Source: Protopterus annectens (Eukaryota; Chordata; Ceratodontiformes; Protopteridae). Taken from it: a stretch of DNA of 64,000 bases. The position numbers were made by a program, and so were the translations under genes. The DNA is taken from positions 13,096,968-13,160,967 of the forward strand of contig NC_056739.1 in assembly GCF_019279795.1 (NCBI RefSeq). Reading direction: 5' to 3'. Positions within the stretch are counted from its first letter, which is position 1, and each line of letters begins with the position of its first letter. Under the pieces are notes generated by a model. The model saw nothing but the letters and a program-made list of their open reading frames with translations. It was not told the origin of the DNA and did not search any database. This document shows, one piece after another, positions 1 through 10,472 of this stretch.

Positions 1-231
1 CTGTCTGCCGTCGGAGTCCGCTTCTCTAATCCCCAAAGATCCTTCTCCAGGAATCAGAGGGGACAAAAGAAGCTGTGGTTCCGTAAGTCTCAGCAATCCC
101 ATCCTGCTGCGGACCACTCGTCCTCTAGAGGCAGAGGAGGACAAGGTGGACGCCGGCCCAGAGGCAGAGGGGGGCCACGTAATTTCGGGTCTAGAGAACC
201 TTTCTTGCACAGACCCGCACAACAGCCCTGA
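1..231 (+). pseudogene. DIRS Gag, C-terminal tail (element A)
   Basis: Open from base 1 to a TGA at 229-231, giving the last 76 residues of Gag. Residues 1-35 match the pre-tail of the K Gag (LSAVGxRFS, then SRNQxG and LWFRKSQQS). The rest is an RGG-type tail with SSRGRGGQGGRRPRGRGG and a RPAQQP terminus, also as in K. Gag should coat the element RNA, and the RGG tail suggests nucleic-acid binding. The next gene is open in another frame across this tail, so gag and pol overlap here by at least 86 bases. Only the 3' part of the gene lies in the window. Confidence 0.8.
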
Positions 232-2131
232 GGGCTTGCCCGACTGTCCCTCTCTGGAGGCAGGCGGGGGGCGATTGTCGGAGCACCTGTCAAACTGGGA
301 GTCCCTTACAACAGATCGATGGGTGCTCTTGATCATATCCAGAGGATACACCATTCCATTCATAAACCTTCCCCCCAAACCCAGACGTCTCCCCGATGTC
401 CCACCCGATCAGAGGGAGGCAGCGGCTTTGGAGATTTCAAAGCTGCTAAGAAAAAGAGCCATCCAGCCCGTCCCCCCAGATCAGTCCGGATTGGGTTATT
501 ACTCCAGGTTCTTTTTGGTGCCAAAGAAAACGGGGGACCTCAGACCAATCTTAGACCTTTCCGCCCTGAACCTGTTCATACCCGAGGAAAAGTTCCGGAT
601 GGTCACTCGCCAATCAATTCTCCCCCTTCTGCGGGAGAATGACTGGATGTGCTCATTAGACCTCAAGGATGCGTATTACCACATATTAATGGACAGACGA
701 TCCAGGAGGTTCCTCCGCTTCCGGCTCGGAGCCAGTCATTATCAATTCAGGGTTCTTCCATTCAGCCTCACCTCAGCCCCCAGAGTGTTCACCAAGGTCA
801 TGGCAGTGGTTGCAGCCCACCTGAGACTCCAGGGCATTCAGGTCTTCCCTTACCTAAACGACTGGCTCCTCACCGCGACCAACAGGCATCAGCTCTGTGT
901 GGTGAGAGATTATGCTCTATCTCTGGCCCACAACCAAGGCATCTCAGTGAACGAGCAGAAATCCTGTCTGTGCCCCACTCAAGCCCTAGAATTCATAGGG
1001 GCCAGGTTAGATACACAAATCTCCAGAGTTGTTCCAACGTCAGTCAGGCTGAACAGCTTGTCGTTTCAGGTGTTAGCCCTTCTTCGGAGCCCTGTTCCTC
1101 CAGCAGAGTTAGTCCTGAGGGCACTGGGGTCTATGTCAGCAGCGATCGGTCTCTCTCTTCATGCCCGTCTGCGAATGCGCATATTACAATGGACCCTTCA
1201 AGTCCAATGGTCCCTGCCGATCCACCCGTTATGCATGCCAATACCCCTGAGCAGGGTGTGCAGGGACTCCCTTCTGTGGTGGTTACAGGCACAGGAACTC
1301 AGAGAAGGGAGGCCCTTTGTGATTCCCCCAGTCAAAGCCACGTTGACCACGGACGCTTCTTGCCTCGGGTGGGGGGGGCATTGTTCAGGCAGATCCGTTC
1401 AAGGCACGTGGACTTCCCTAGAGACCGCATTGCATATCAACGTCCTAGAGATGAGGGTGGTGCTTTTGGCATTGCAAGCTCTCCACGACCTTCTTCCCCT
1501 AGGGACTATTGCAATCCAGACGGACAACATGTCAGTAGTCTGGTATATAAACAAACAAGGAGGGACCAGATCTTATCCCCTGTGTCGAGAAGCCATGAGA
1601 GTGTGGGAATGGGCGATTTCCACCAACCGCTTTCTGATAGCAACGCACATTCCGGGACGGTCCAACATATTAGCGGACAAGCTAAGTCGAGTGTTCCTCA
1701 CTCCATACGAGTGGTCTCTGAATCCGTCTGTTGCAAAGCAGATCTTCCACAAATGGGGTCAGCCTCGCTGCGACCTTTTCGCTTCTCCTTTAAACACAAA
1801 ATGCAGCGAGTACTTTGCGATAGTTCCCCCCAGAGGGGAGACCCCCAGAGACACTCTAGTCCATGCTTGGCCTCCCGGACTCCTTTATGCTTATCCCCCC
1901 CTCCCACTTATGATGAAATTCATCCAGAAAGCCTGTTGGTTGGGGAGCAGAGTTATCCTCATAGCCCCATTCTGGCCTCGACAGATCTGGTTCCCCTTTC
2001 TGCGGTCTCACAGTGTGGCTCCCCCATGGATTCTGGATCCCAGTCCAGACCTAATCTCGCACCCGGCGAGATGCCATACCCCAAACCTGGTCAATCTCAA
2101 ACTTGCTGCTTGGTTGATCCAGTTCCATTAA
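146..2131 (+). CDS. DIRS RT / RNase H / Dam-like methyltransferase (element A)
   Basis: One 661-residue frame. Reverse transcriptase motifs run in order: FFLVPKKTGDLRPILDLS, motif A CSLDLKDAYYH, motif B-like LPFSLTSAPRVF, and an active site reading YLND where other copies have YLDD. RNase H follows with its four acidic positions (TTDAS, NVLEM, TDN, ADKLSR). The C-terminal part (DLFASPLNTKC, LLYAYPPLPL, ILIAPFWPRQIWFPFL) matches the methyltransferase-like domain found after RNase H in DIRS elements; this call is from memory of the family. The first Asp of the YxDD box being Asn should abolish polymerisation. The true start is uncertain because the frame is already open inside gag. It ends in TAATG, where the stop overlaps a possible ATG of the next gene. 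Confidence 0.9.
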   Translation: MDAGPEAEGGHVISGLENLSCTDPHNSPEGLPDCPSLEAGGGRLSEHLSNWESLTTDRWVLLIISRGYTIPFINLPPKPRRLPDVPPDQREAAALEISKLLRKRAIQPVPPDQSGLGYYSRFFLVPKKTGDLRPILDLSALNLFIPEEKFRMVTRQSILPLLRENDWMCSLDLKDAYYHILMDRRSRRFLRFRLGASHYQFRVLPFSLTSAPRVFTKVMAVVAAHLRLQGIQVFPYLNDWLLTATNRHQLCVVRDYALSLAHNQGISVNEQKSCLCPTQALEFIGARLDTQISRVVPTSVRLNSLSFQVLALLRSPVPPAELVLRALGSMSAAIGLSLHARLRMRILQWTLQVQWSLPIHPLCMPIPLSRVCRDSLLWWLQAQELREGRPFVIPPVKATLTTDASCLGWGGHCSGRSVQGTWTSLETALHINVLEMRVVLLALQALHDLLPLGTIAIQTDNMSVVWYINKQGGTRSYPLCREAMRVWEWAISTNRFLIATHIPGRSNILADKLSRVFLTPYEWSLNPSVAKQIFHKWGQPRCDLFASPLNTKCSEYFAIVPPRGETPRDTLVHAWPPGLLYAYPPLPLMMKFIQKACWLGSRVILIAPFWPRQIWFPFLRSHSVAPPWILDPSPDLISHPARCHTPNLVNLKLAAWLIQFH

Positions 2132-3163
2132 TGGCTAGGACTCCCGGTATCTCATCCCCCGTTAAGGCCATTCTGGTGGCGGCTCATAAACCATCTACCA
2201 GAAAACTTTACAACAGTAAATGGAAACGTTTTTCCATCTGGGCCAAAGATAAAGAATTGGACCCATTTACTGTCCCTATTCCGACTATTCTGGACTTCCT
2301 TTCCCTGCTTTTTAGACAGGGAGCAAGTGCCTCCACAGTCAAGGTGCAGTTGGCGGCCATCTCCCATTTTCACGTGGGGGAACGGCATAGGCTCCTTAGC
2401 ATCTACAAAGTTGTGCAAAACCTTCTTAAGAGGTGTTTTTCTTTTGAAACCACCTGTCAAGACTGTGGTTCCCCCGTGGGATCTCACTCTGGTCTTACAA
2501 GCCTTAACAAGACCACCTTTCGAGCCTGCAGCCTCAGTTCCGTTGAAGTTCTTATCTTGGAAAATGTCCTTCTTAGTGGCTATTACTTCAGCCAAGAGGG
2601 TTTCAGAATTACAAGCTCTGTGTATCAAACCTCCGTACCTTATCTTTCACAAAGATAGAGTGTCCCTCAGGACTAATCCATCTTTCTTGCCTAAGGTGGC
2701 TACAGAATCAAACATTAATCAATCAATAAATCTTCCTGTATTTTCCCAAATTTTCACAACAAAGGAGAATACACGTTGCACAAATTGGATGTATACAGAC
2801 AACTGCATTTTTACTTGCACAGGACTAGAGAGTTTCGCAAGTCGGACCAGTTGTTTGTTTCTTATGCAAAATCAGCCATGGGCAAGGAAATTGCTAAAGT
2901 GACTGTAGAAAATTGGATCTGTCAGTGCATTATGCTGGGATACACTTCATCTGGGAAGCCAGCTCCGGTTGGCGTCCGTGCTCATTCCACAAGATCTGTA
3001 GCTACCTCAACAGCCTTTTGGTCTAGGGTTCCAGTAGACGATATTTGTTCAGCAGCTACCTGGTCCTCATCTCATACGTTCATTTCTCATTACAAACTGG
3101 ATATGATTTCCAGGAGTAGGGCTTCTTTTGGCTCTGCGGTGCTTCGGAATATCCTTCCGTAAG
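2131..3163 (+). pseudogene. DIRS tyrosine recombinase, two frameshifts (element A)
   Basis: The product would integrate the circular DNA intermediate. The N-terminal core-binding part (HKPSTRKLYNSKWKRFSIW) starts in frame 1 from the ATG at 2131. The frame shifts near 2400 to CKTFLRGVFLLKPP and on through SAKRVSELQAL, then shifts back near 2770 to the C-terminal part. The catalytic set is recognisable: Arg in RVSEL, the HSTR box (His and Arg), and the HYKLD box with the presumed nucleophilic Tyr. It ends in SAVLRNILP. The two frameshifts make it non-functional, although the catalytic residues themselves remain. Confidence 0.85.
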
Positions 3164-3206
3164 GACCACCCAGGTTCTTGTAGGTTAGCTGGGGACTCTG
3201 TCCCAC

Positions 3207-3301
3207 AGGTTGCAGATCAAATGAACTAACTACTTCAGATAAAGAAGTTATGTACTCACCATAACGTTCCATCTGAGTAGATACTTCATTTGTCTGCAAC
3301 C
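3207..3301. repeat. Internal complementary region (ICR) of element A
   Basis: The second half, from AAAGAAGTTATGTACTC at 3241 to about 3301, is the reverse complement of A's right end at 3491-3553. The first half (3207-3240) should be the reverse complement of A's left end, which is outside the window. ICRs are a DIRS hallmark thought to template completion of the ends during circle formation. Confidence 0.8.
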
Positions 3302-3553
3302 GACCCCCCCCTGCCATCCCCCGAACCTTGGGAATTTTTCTGATCATTCGGAGTTGGTTTCTGTCTCGAGTTGGTGAGGCAAAAAAAAAAACGATCTGAG
3401 GTAATGTGGTTGGTAGTAGGGGATTATGGGTAGGGGAGAGGAGCTAGGAGCTCGGATCTTGGAGCTTGGAAAGCTGTCGGATCCGACACCCACAGGTTGC
3501 AGACAAATGAAGTATCTACTCAGATGGAACGTTATGGTGAGTACATAACTTCT
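3302..3553. repeat. Right terminal repeat of element A
   Basis: The outer 63 bases (3491-3553) pair with the ICR. The inner part is an ITR-like segment carrying the word TCGGATCCGA at 3478-3487, the same word found as a palindrome in both ends of K. No gene is visible. The end abuts B's recombinase remnant directly, with no duplication that can be judged because the left end of A is absent. Confidence 0.75.
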
Positions 3554-5560
3554 TTTTATTATTGCTGATAGCCCAACAAGAGAACTCTTTCCATTTACTA
3601 GTATACAGTTTCCTCATAGAGGATTTGTGAGAGGAGATGAGAATATGTTGTACAGCGGGGAAGATGTCAGGAAGCCTGGCTAAACTGGGAAGTGGAGGAA
3701 CCAAGCTGTCAGCTTGAGGGTTTGTAAGGAAGGACGGAGTATGCTCAACTGATGCATCATCAGGTCCAGAGCTGTGTCCAGGATCCAAGGCTCCTCCAGG
3801 AGATGGGGCCATAGAAACGGGAACCAGATTTGATGAGGCCAGTAGGGGGCAATGAGGATTAGCTTGCAACCCACCGATTTTGCTTTCTGAAGAACCTTGG
3901 GAATCAAAGGAAATGGATGAAAGACATACAGAAGCCCCGAGGGTCAATCATGAACAAGTGCATCCCTGGGTGATTATCCCGATGGAGGGACTAAGGTGAA
4001 ATAGCTGCCACATTTGGCATTGATGGATGTGGCATAAACGATCGCAGCAAAGCTGGCCCCACTTGCGAAAGATGTGTTTCGCAATATCTTGTTTCAAGGA
4101 CAACTCGTGAGGCATAAGGATAGCCCTGCTTAGTTTGTCCGCTATCACGTTGGATTTCCCCGGGATGTGCGTCACAATCAAAAAGTGTTGGAAGAACATC
4201 CCCCATTGCCATACTCTTAGGGTCACTCAACATAAGGGACAGGATTTGGTTCCGCCTTGTTTGTTGATGTACCATACCAATGACATGTCTGTCTCAATCG
4301 CAATCGTCCCTGTGGGGAGAGAGCTGTGAAGTACTTGCAACACCAGGAGTACTGCTCTCATCTCGAGGACACATGTGCAAATTATACTCATGTTGTTGCC
4401 AAGTTCCGTGAACAGTCTGTCCCAGATAATGCCCTCCCCCCACACTATCTGGGAAGCGTCCATGGTCACTGTGGCCACTGGCTGGGGGAGAATGAATGGT
4501 CTGCCTATCGTCAGCTGGGTGGACTGAAGCCACAATTTTAGGTCCTTCTTGCAGGTCTCCATGATGAGAATTTCATGACACATGGGTAAATCTTTCATGG
4601 ACCATTGGACAAAGAGGAGCCACTGCAATAGCCTCACGTGGAAAAAGCACCAAGGGAACTTGAGTTATAGCTGCCGGCATTGAGCCCACGACTTTGAGAA
4701 CAAATCTTGCTTGAATCTTTTTTCTCCCGCCTAGAATCGCAACTTGGTGTCGAATGGAAGACACTCTCTCCTGAGGCAATTTTGCTGTCATGTCTTTGGT
4801 GTCTAGATCTGCTCCAATAAATGTAATATATTGACAAGGCAGACTTTTCATAGTTTATAGTGATGCCTAGCTGAGAGCAGAGTCATATGGTGGTGTCCCT
4901 TGTCTCGATTAGTCGATGCTCGGTGGTGGTGGTAAGGAGCCAGTCTAAATACGGAAACACCCGGAATCCTAGACACCTCAGATGAGCCATGATTACTGCC
5001 ATGCATTTGAATACCCTGAGGGCTGTGCTGAGGCCAAAGTGCAGAGCTCTGAACTGTAGTGACTGACTCCCAGCCGGAAGCGTAGGAATCTCCTGGATTA
5101 CCTGTTCATCTTGATATGGCATTATGCATCCTGGAGATCGATGGAGCACATCCAATTGTCTCTTCCCAGAAAGGGAAGTATGGACTGCAGTGTCACCATC
5201 TGGAACTTTGCCTTTTTGACAGACTTGTTGAGTCTGCTGAGGTCCAAAATGGGCTTCCATCCCGTTTTCTTTGGTACCAAAAATTACCTTAACTAAGTTC
5301 TGGATCCAATCTGGTCTGCGGGGACTTCTTGTATGACTCTTTTCTTAGCAACTTTTGAACTTCTAGAGTTGCTTGTTCCCTCAGACTGGGTGGCACATCT
5401 GGGATGGATTTCTGTTTTTGGGGAAGAGGTGGCATGGAGAAAGGAATATTGTATCCCCTGGATATTATCAAGTGTACCCATGTGTCTTCTGTGATCTCTC
5501 ACCAGACTTCTGGGTACAGTGACAATCTTCCCCTGACTGCCTCCAGAAGTGGACAGGTGG
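3554..5560 (-). pseudogene. DIRS RT/RNase H/methyltransferase and N-terminal recombinase remnant (element B)
   Basis: RT and RNase H pieces are scattered over three minus-strand frames: LREQATLEVQKLLRK near 5360, FPYLDWLLTTTT near 4935, TVTMDAS near 4455, MSLVWYINKQGG near 4270, ADKLSRAILMPHE near 4105, and a methyltransferase-like piece (ILIAPYWPHQIWFPFL) near 3830. The YLDD box has lost one Asp codon (YLDW), so the copy is catalytically dead. At 3554-3720 the recombinase N-terminus (ISSHKSSMRKLYTSKWKEF) runs into element A. At least six frame changes are needed to read through. Confidence 0.75.
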
Positions 5561-5568
5561 GCCCCCTT

Positions 5569-7800
5569 TCAGAAGCACTGGAAGGGCCTCCCAGAGAACG
5601 TATCTCTGTCACCCTGACTCTGCAGACCCCCTCTGCTGTGAGGGCGACGTCTCCCATCATTATTCCCCCCTCTGCCCCAGGGGGTGAATTCACCACTTGC
5701 GTCAGGCGAAGTTCCCTGCAATTTCCGTAACCACATTTTTCCACCCTTTTGACCTTTGTGATAAAGTCGAGAAGGTGCAGAAAAATGTACTCCCATGGCA
5801 GAGGAAGTCTTGCCATCCTGCTTGCACCTGGTTTGAGTCTCTTTTACCTTAGGCCTGAATAAAGATGAATCATCAAAGGGGGTGTTAGTAAAGGAGGACT
5901 TGAAAGGCTCTGCAAATTGACAAAGGTGCATCCAGGAATGCCTTCGTAAGGAGACTCCTGTGCCTGTAGCCCTGCTTGCTCCATCGGCTGCATAGGAGAT
6001 AAGTTGCATGGAAGAGTTAACTATGGAAGATAAGGTTGCAAGCTGAAAAGCAGTCTTATCTGCAGCTCCCGCAGCTGTAGGATCCTGTAGGGTATTGCCT
6101 AGCTCTTTCAGGAGATCCCTTTGAAGACGGGTGAAATGGGAAAGATAATTCAGTGACCTGAGAGTAAAGGCCACTGAAGAAAAGACATGCTTCCTGTATC
6201 TGTCCACTGTATGTGACTCTTTGTTCGGTGGATGGACAGATGTAGAAGTCCATGCTAATTCCTTCTTAGTGGCCGCTGCCACCACCATGGCATCAACTGG
6301 CACACCCTTGAATAGAAAGGATTTGTCTTCAGGGGTCATTATGAATTTATTGAGCCTCCACAGAATTGGTTCCATCAATTCCGGAGAGCTCCATTTCTTT
6401 CAACTTACAACTCCTAGCAGCGGGTCGAAGAGCGGAGACACCCAAGAGGTAGAGGGTCGGGAATCAAATGCATCCAGGTACACGGACTCATTCTCAGGAG
6501 GGGAAAGGGACTTCCAGCCACACCTCTGCTTGAGGATTTCCAGGATGTCCAAGAACGAAACATCCTCAGAGGGGGACTGATGTCAGAGACTCAGGGGAGT
6601 CCACATGCTTCCTCTTACATGTCCTCTTTTGGGGGACCTCCTCAGGAGGATGCTCTGGGGAGGTTTTGGAAGAGGGGGGGAACTGGTTCCCTGTGCTTAA
6701 AATGGAGAGGTGGTGAGAGGGAAGACACTGGCTCCGAAGGGGATGAGTAGCTGAAGCAGATGGAGGAGCTGCCTGAGAGGACAGCACATTCCTCATCACC
6801 TCAAAGGCACCACGCTCTCGGCCTGAGTGTCTTCCTGGCTCCGAAGAGTTGAGAGACCTCTCCCGCACTGAGGCTGATGGCTCCGAGACTGATGTGGGAG
6901 CCGAGCTCACCTGCACCGAAGCTCCAAGAGGGACAGTGGGGTCGGAAAATGGTCTGATGCCGCTCTCCCCCCTCGGAACTGATGAGGGAGTGTCAGCTCC
7001 AAGATCCTTCGATGGAAGGAGGTATCAAGGAGATCTGAGTGGATGTTGGAACCGAGAGACCGGAGGTTTTCAGAACCGATGGTTCCACCACAATGACTTC
7101 CATGTACTCCGGCTCCGAGCTCAGGTGAGTCGAAAGAGGAATAGATGGTTTGGGAGGAAGGATAGTCTGCACCACATCTATACGGGCTGGGCTCAATAAA
7201 ATTTTAATGAGAGCCGGTGTCTTAAGCAGCCTCTTCATCACCCTCTCCACATAATCATCTGAAAGACTACTGGATGATCGAGAGGAGTGGGTGGACGATC
7301 GGCGACTGCCCGCCAGAGACTCCAGGAGCGGTGACCGTGGATCGGACCACACCAGTTCCAATGAAGGAGATCTATTTCTTTTATGACTCTTAGATGGTTC
7401 AGAGGACACTGATGGAACCGCAACAGATAAGGTCTTGTTAGACCAGAGAGGTTTTGGATCCGACGAACTGGTAGACTACTCTGAGTGTCTCGATGGCTCC
7501 AAAGTCGGAACAGATGAAGTTGTCGGTTTGAGAGATTTCCCTGGTTTACAAGCCTGAATCCGTTCTGCTGGAGTGTCAAAAGGCCCTTTTAGTAAACCTT
7601 GTAAGATAAGTTTGTTTCTGCACTCCTGCAGGACTCTGGCACTGAAAGCATGGCAAATAGAACATGAATCCTGCAGGTGCACGGCCCCCAAACAACAAAA
7701 CGCAACTGGTATGTCCGTCAATCAGGGACATTTTCTGGGATCACAAGTCACATTTTTTGAATCCAGAAGGTTTGAATTCTTTGGATGCTTCTTCGAACAT
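5569..7800 (-). pseudogene. DIRS Gag, frameshifted (element B)
   Basis: The start ATG is at 7800 (MFEEASKEFKPSGFKKC). A stop soon after the first Cys pair interrupts the zinc module, whose second half is visible as HLQDSCSICHAFS near 7650. A Ser/Pro-rich linker follows in several frames, then an uninterrupted C-terminal block (6378-5569) with the conserved VDAMVVAAATKKEL, HPPNKES, LRSLNYLSHFTRLQRDLLKE, FDDSSLF and an RG-rich tail. This is the helical/nucleocapsid-like part of DIRS Gag. Stops and frameshifts in the N-terminal half make it a pseudogene. Confidence 0.75.
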
Positions 7801-8338
7801 TATGACAAAAAACAACAACAACAAAGCCCAATACAGTAACAACAATACACTAAAGGTAAAGGTATCAAACAAACAGTCTCACAATAACTACTAAGAACCT
7901 CTGTTTTTTTTTTTTTTAATTCAACAACACACAAAAGGTTGGAAGGAAATGGAAGGGGGAGAGCTTCTAAATTAAACAACAACTCCCCTGACCGAGAAGA
8001 GCCTCTAATTTAAACAGCTACTCCTTACCAGAAAAGAAAGGGAGGGAATAATGGGGAAATCCCCTTAACTGAAACGGGCTAAAAAGAAGGGAGAATCTTC
8101 CAAGAAAAACAGATTTGACAAGGGGAATAGCCCTCGAGAAAGAACAACAGCCTAAACAACAGCCACAACAACCAGAAAAACTGAGATATGGAGCGAAACA
8201 AACACTACTAAGCTACAGAAAGTCTCTGAAGAAAAATTATGATTTAAACCAGAAAAACAACACTAAAATTCAAAAACTCAGCCTGAGCCAGTATCCAGCA
8301 ATCTCAAAGCTTCAAGCGGCAAACAAGATATGGGTAAC
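7801..8338 (-). repeat. 5' leader and inner part of right terminal repeat of element B
   Basis: No gene is seen in this AC-rich stretch. It holds a leader motif CCCCTTAACTGAAACGGG at 8061-8078 that also occurs twice in E's leader. The last part (AAGCGGCAAACAAGATATGGG, split here as AAGCGGCAAACAAG plus ATATGGG) corresponds to the inner end of the terminal repeats of other copies. It is cut at 8338 by element E and resumes at about 25685. Confidence 0.65.
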
Positions 8339-8344
8339 TTTTAG

Positions 8345-8545
8345 ATGTCCTTCAAGGATGCATCTGCAGTCTTTACAAATGGGTTGTCCTGTCGTCAGGC
8401 AGCCCTTCGGTCGGCCGGATTCCAAAGTCTGGGTCTGGCTTCGGCTGGTGTCGCACTTCACCCGACGTCATTGCGGCAGTCATTCGGGTATAAAGGCATC
8501 AGCCGACGCCATTTTCCTCAGTCTTTCTTGCCGCGTGGCGCCCGA
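8345..8545. repeat. Left terminal repeat of element C
   Basis: Inverted copy of 13690-13861 plus 20095-20197, apart from the D insertion. Shared landmarks are GGATGCATCTGCAGTC, GGTTGTCCTGTCGTCAGGC, TCCAAAGTCTGGGTCTGGC and GGTATAAAGGCATCAGCC. The TATAAAGG at about 8490 could be a TATA-type promoter element about 175 bases before the gag ATG (inference). The TCGGCCG core at 8411-8417 recurs in two gag palindromes. Confidence 0.88.
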
Positions 8546-8664
8546 AGCAGAAGCTGTTCGCAAGTGCCGGTCGGTCAGATCCAGAGATTACTACTACCGA
8601 ATACTACTTCGAAGACTTCTATAAAGCTAAGTACCCCGTTGGGGACTCTTTCTTGCCTCAGCCG

Positions 8665-10472
8665 ATGTCAGAGAAAGTTAATAACTGTTTATCTTGTGGG
8701 AAACAAATACCTCATAAAGATTTCCACTCCTATTGCATACATTGTTTAGGCCCAGACCACGACGTAGCAGCTTGTCTAGCCTGTGCTTCTTTTAACCGGC
8801 GGACGCTTAGACGTCGCTCGGACTTTGCTGAACAGATTTTCGGCTCGAGTTTTGCCTACATTATGCCGTCGGATCCTCCGACTACGCAAATAACCAAAAC
8901 GCAAAGAAAAGGACCGACACTCGCGGTCAGCGGTTTCGGCCGAAACCGCGGTTAAGCAAACCACGAGTGTCTCGGTTTCGGCCGAAACCGAGCAAGCGGT
9001 TCTTTCTTCAGCCGATAACTTGCCTTCTACCGAGGCCTCTTCTAACCTGGTAGAAACGGCTTCTGAAATCCAACCTTCTGTTGCGATTTCACAGGATTTA
9101 TCTGACACCATTCCCCTAGATATTTCTACCCCTGCACGTGGAGCTGCTAGGCCCCTCCAGCTATGTCTATTAAGGCCTTTGCCAGGGCTAAAGCAGCCAA
9201 AGCATCTAAACCTGTGCCTGCCAAGCCCCCCTCTCACAGGCCCAGCACCAGCTCCCATATGCTTTCTTTAGCAGAGGATCTCATCACTTTAATTCGTGGA
9301 GCCCAGCCTCATCCAGACAGGGCCTCTCTCCCTCCTCCAGAAAAGAGGACTAGAGCAGAGCCCCCTGAGCCAGAAGCCACAGATGATTCCTCTGATGACT
9401 CAGAACATACAGACCCTCCTGAGGCTTCTTATTCTCCTTACGAAGACTCTGATGCTGAGGAGTCCATCCCTTCAGCCTCTCCTCCTGAGGAATTTTCCTT
9501 TGGGGAAACCTTGCATGCTATGAGGGAACAATTTCAGTGGCAGGGCCAAGATTTCTCAGACTCTAGAAAAAGGCTTAGGACCTTTCTACATTTGCCACAG
9601 CATAGGCCTTTAGCTATACCTCCAGTTCTACCTGTTGTTGATGATGCATTTAATGATGCTTGCACTGCTCCTGATACTTTACCTCCGGCTCCTGCTAAGC
9701 CCGATAGGTACTACAGGGTCCCGGACACGCATCACCACTTATATAAGGCTCCTTTTGCAGATACAGAGACAATCTCCCAGGGCCCTAAAGCTGTAGCAGC
9801 TACTTCTTCTAAAAACCCCCTCCCCTCTGAAAGGGAATCCAGGTCCTTAGAGAGATGGGGTAAAAAAGTTTACACCTCTGCTACTTTGTCAGCTAGAGCT
9901 TTGAACTGCCAATTTCATATGATTCAATATCAAAAGTTTATGCTTGACCAGTTGACTAAAAAGCTGTCCTCTGAAGAATCTTTAGATAAAAAGTATGTTC
10001 AAGAAATGTTACATAACATACAGCAGGTTAGTAACCATTCTTTAAAATGTGGCTATGATGCACTGGAGGCTTCCTTTAGATCAGCCATGACTGGCACAGT
10101 TATCAGAAGGCATGCATGGTTGAAAGAACAGGCATTACCAGACCATGTCAAATCTAAGCTTTTGGATGCACCTATGGACAAGGTCAATTTATTTGGTGCC
10201 CCGCACAGCAGGTACTAAAAAAGATGGAAGAGAAAGCAAAATCTGTGCAAACAGTAGAAGATTTCTTACAAGTTCAACCTCCAAGGTTTAGCAGGAACTG
10301 GCCCTCCAAAAATTGGTCCTTTCCAGACTCCTCTAAGGCACAAAGAGGCAGGAATAGGTGCTCTAGAGGCAGAAACCAATCCAGGGGTGCCTACAGGGGT
10401 CGCCAGTGGCAGGGTAACAACCAACGAGGCACGGATACAGCCACCACCACTACAACAACTCAATTACAGTGA
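8665..10472 (+). pseudogene. DIRS Gag of divergent family (element C), frameshifted
   Basis: The start is the ATG at 8665 (MSEKVNNCLSCGKQIP). The N-terminal zinc module has ligand spacing C-x2-C-x9-H-x2-C-x2-C-x4-H-x4-C-x2-C, identical to the other Gag proteins here although the rest of the sequence is unrelated by eye. The frame changes near 8910 and again near 9160. A 351-residue block (9163-10218) carries a basic start, an acidic stretch rich in Asp/Glu/Ser, and a helical region (ALNCQFHMIQYQKFML, RRHAWLKEQ). A further shift near 10220 leads to an RG-rich tail (SRGRNQSRGAYRGRQWQG). The conserved architecture supports Gag; the frameshifts make it inactive as read. Confidence 0.8.
8931..8990. 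repeat. Two 18-bp perfect palindromes in C gag
   Basis: CGGTTTCGGCCGAAACCG occurs at 8931-8948 and again at 8973-8990. Each copy is its own reverse complement. In the frame open here they encode VSAET twice. The CGGCCG core is shared with the C terminal repeat. Confidence 0.9.

Larger units (their letters stand above)
1..3553 (+). mobile_element. DIRS element A, 5'-truncated by window edge
   Basis: Order on the + strand is gag tail, RT/RNase H/methyltransferase, tyrosine recombinase, ICR, right terminal repeat. This is the DIRS order, and there is no integrase or LTR of the Gypsy type. The right end near 3553 abuts the broken recombinase gene of element B, so A was inserted into B; the missing half of that gene should lie upstream of the window. 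The ends share the GTTGCAGACAAATGA word with element K, placing A and K in one family. Several frameshifts and a changed RT active site indicate a dead copy. Confidence 0.9.

Noticed and set aside
2129..2133. TAATG stop-start overlap between RT and recombinase as a conserved reinitiation signal
   Set aside because: Present only in A. K and E lack an ATG at the equivalent position.
3365..3420. A-run at 3381-3392 as a poly(A) tail of a SINE or LINE
   Set aside because: It lies inside A's terminal repeat with no flanking duplication and no LINE or SINE body.
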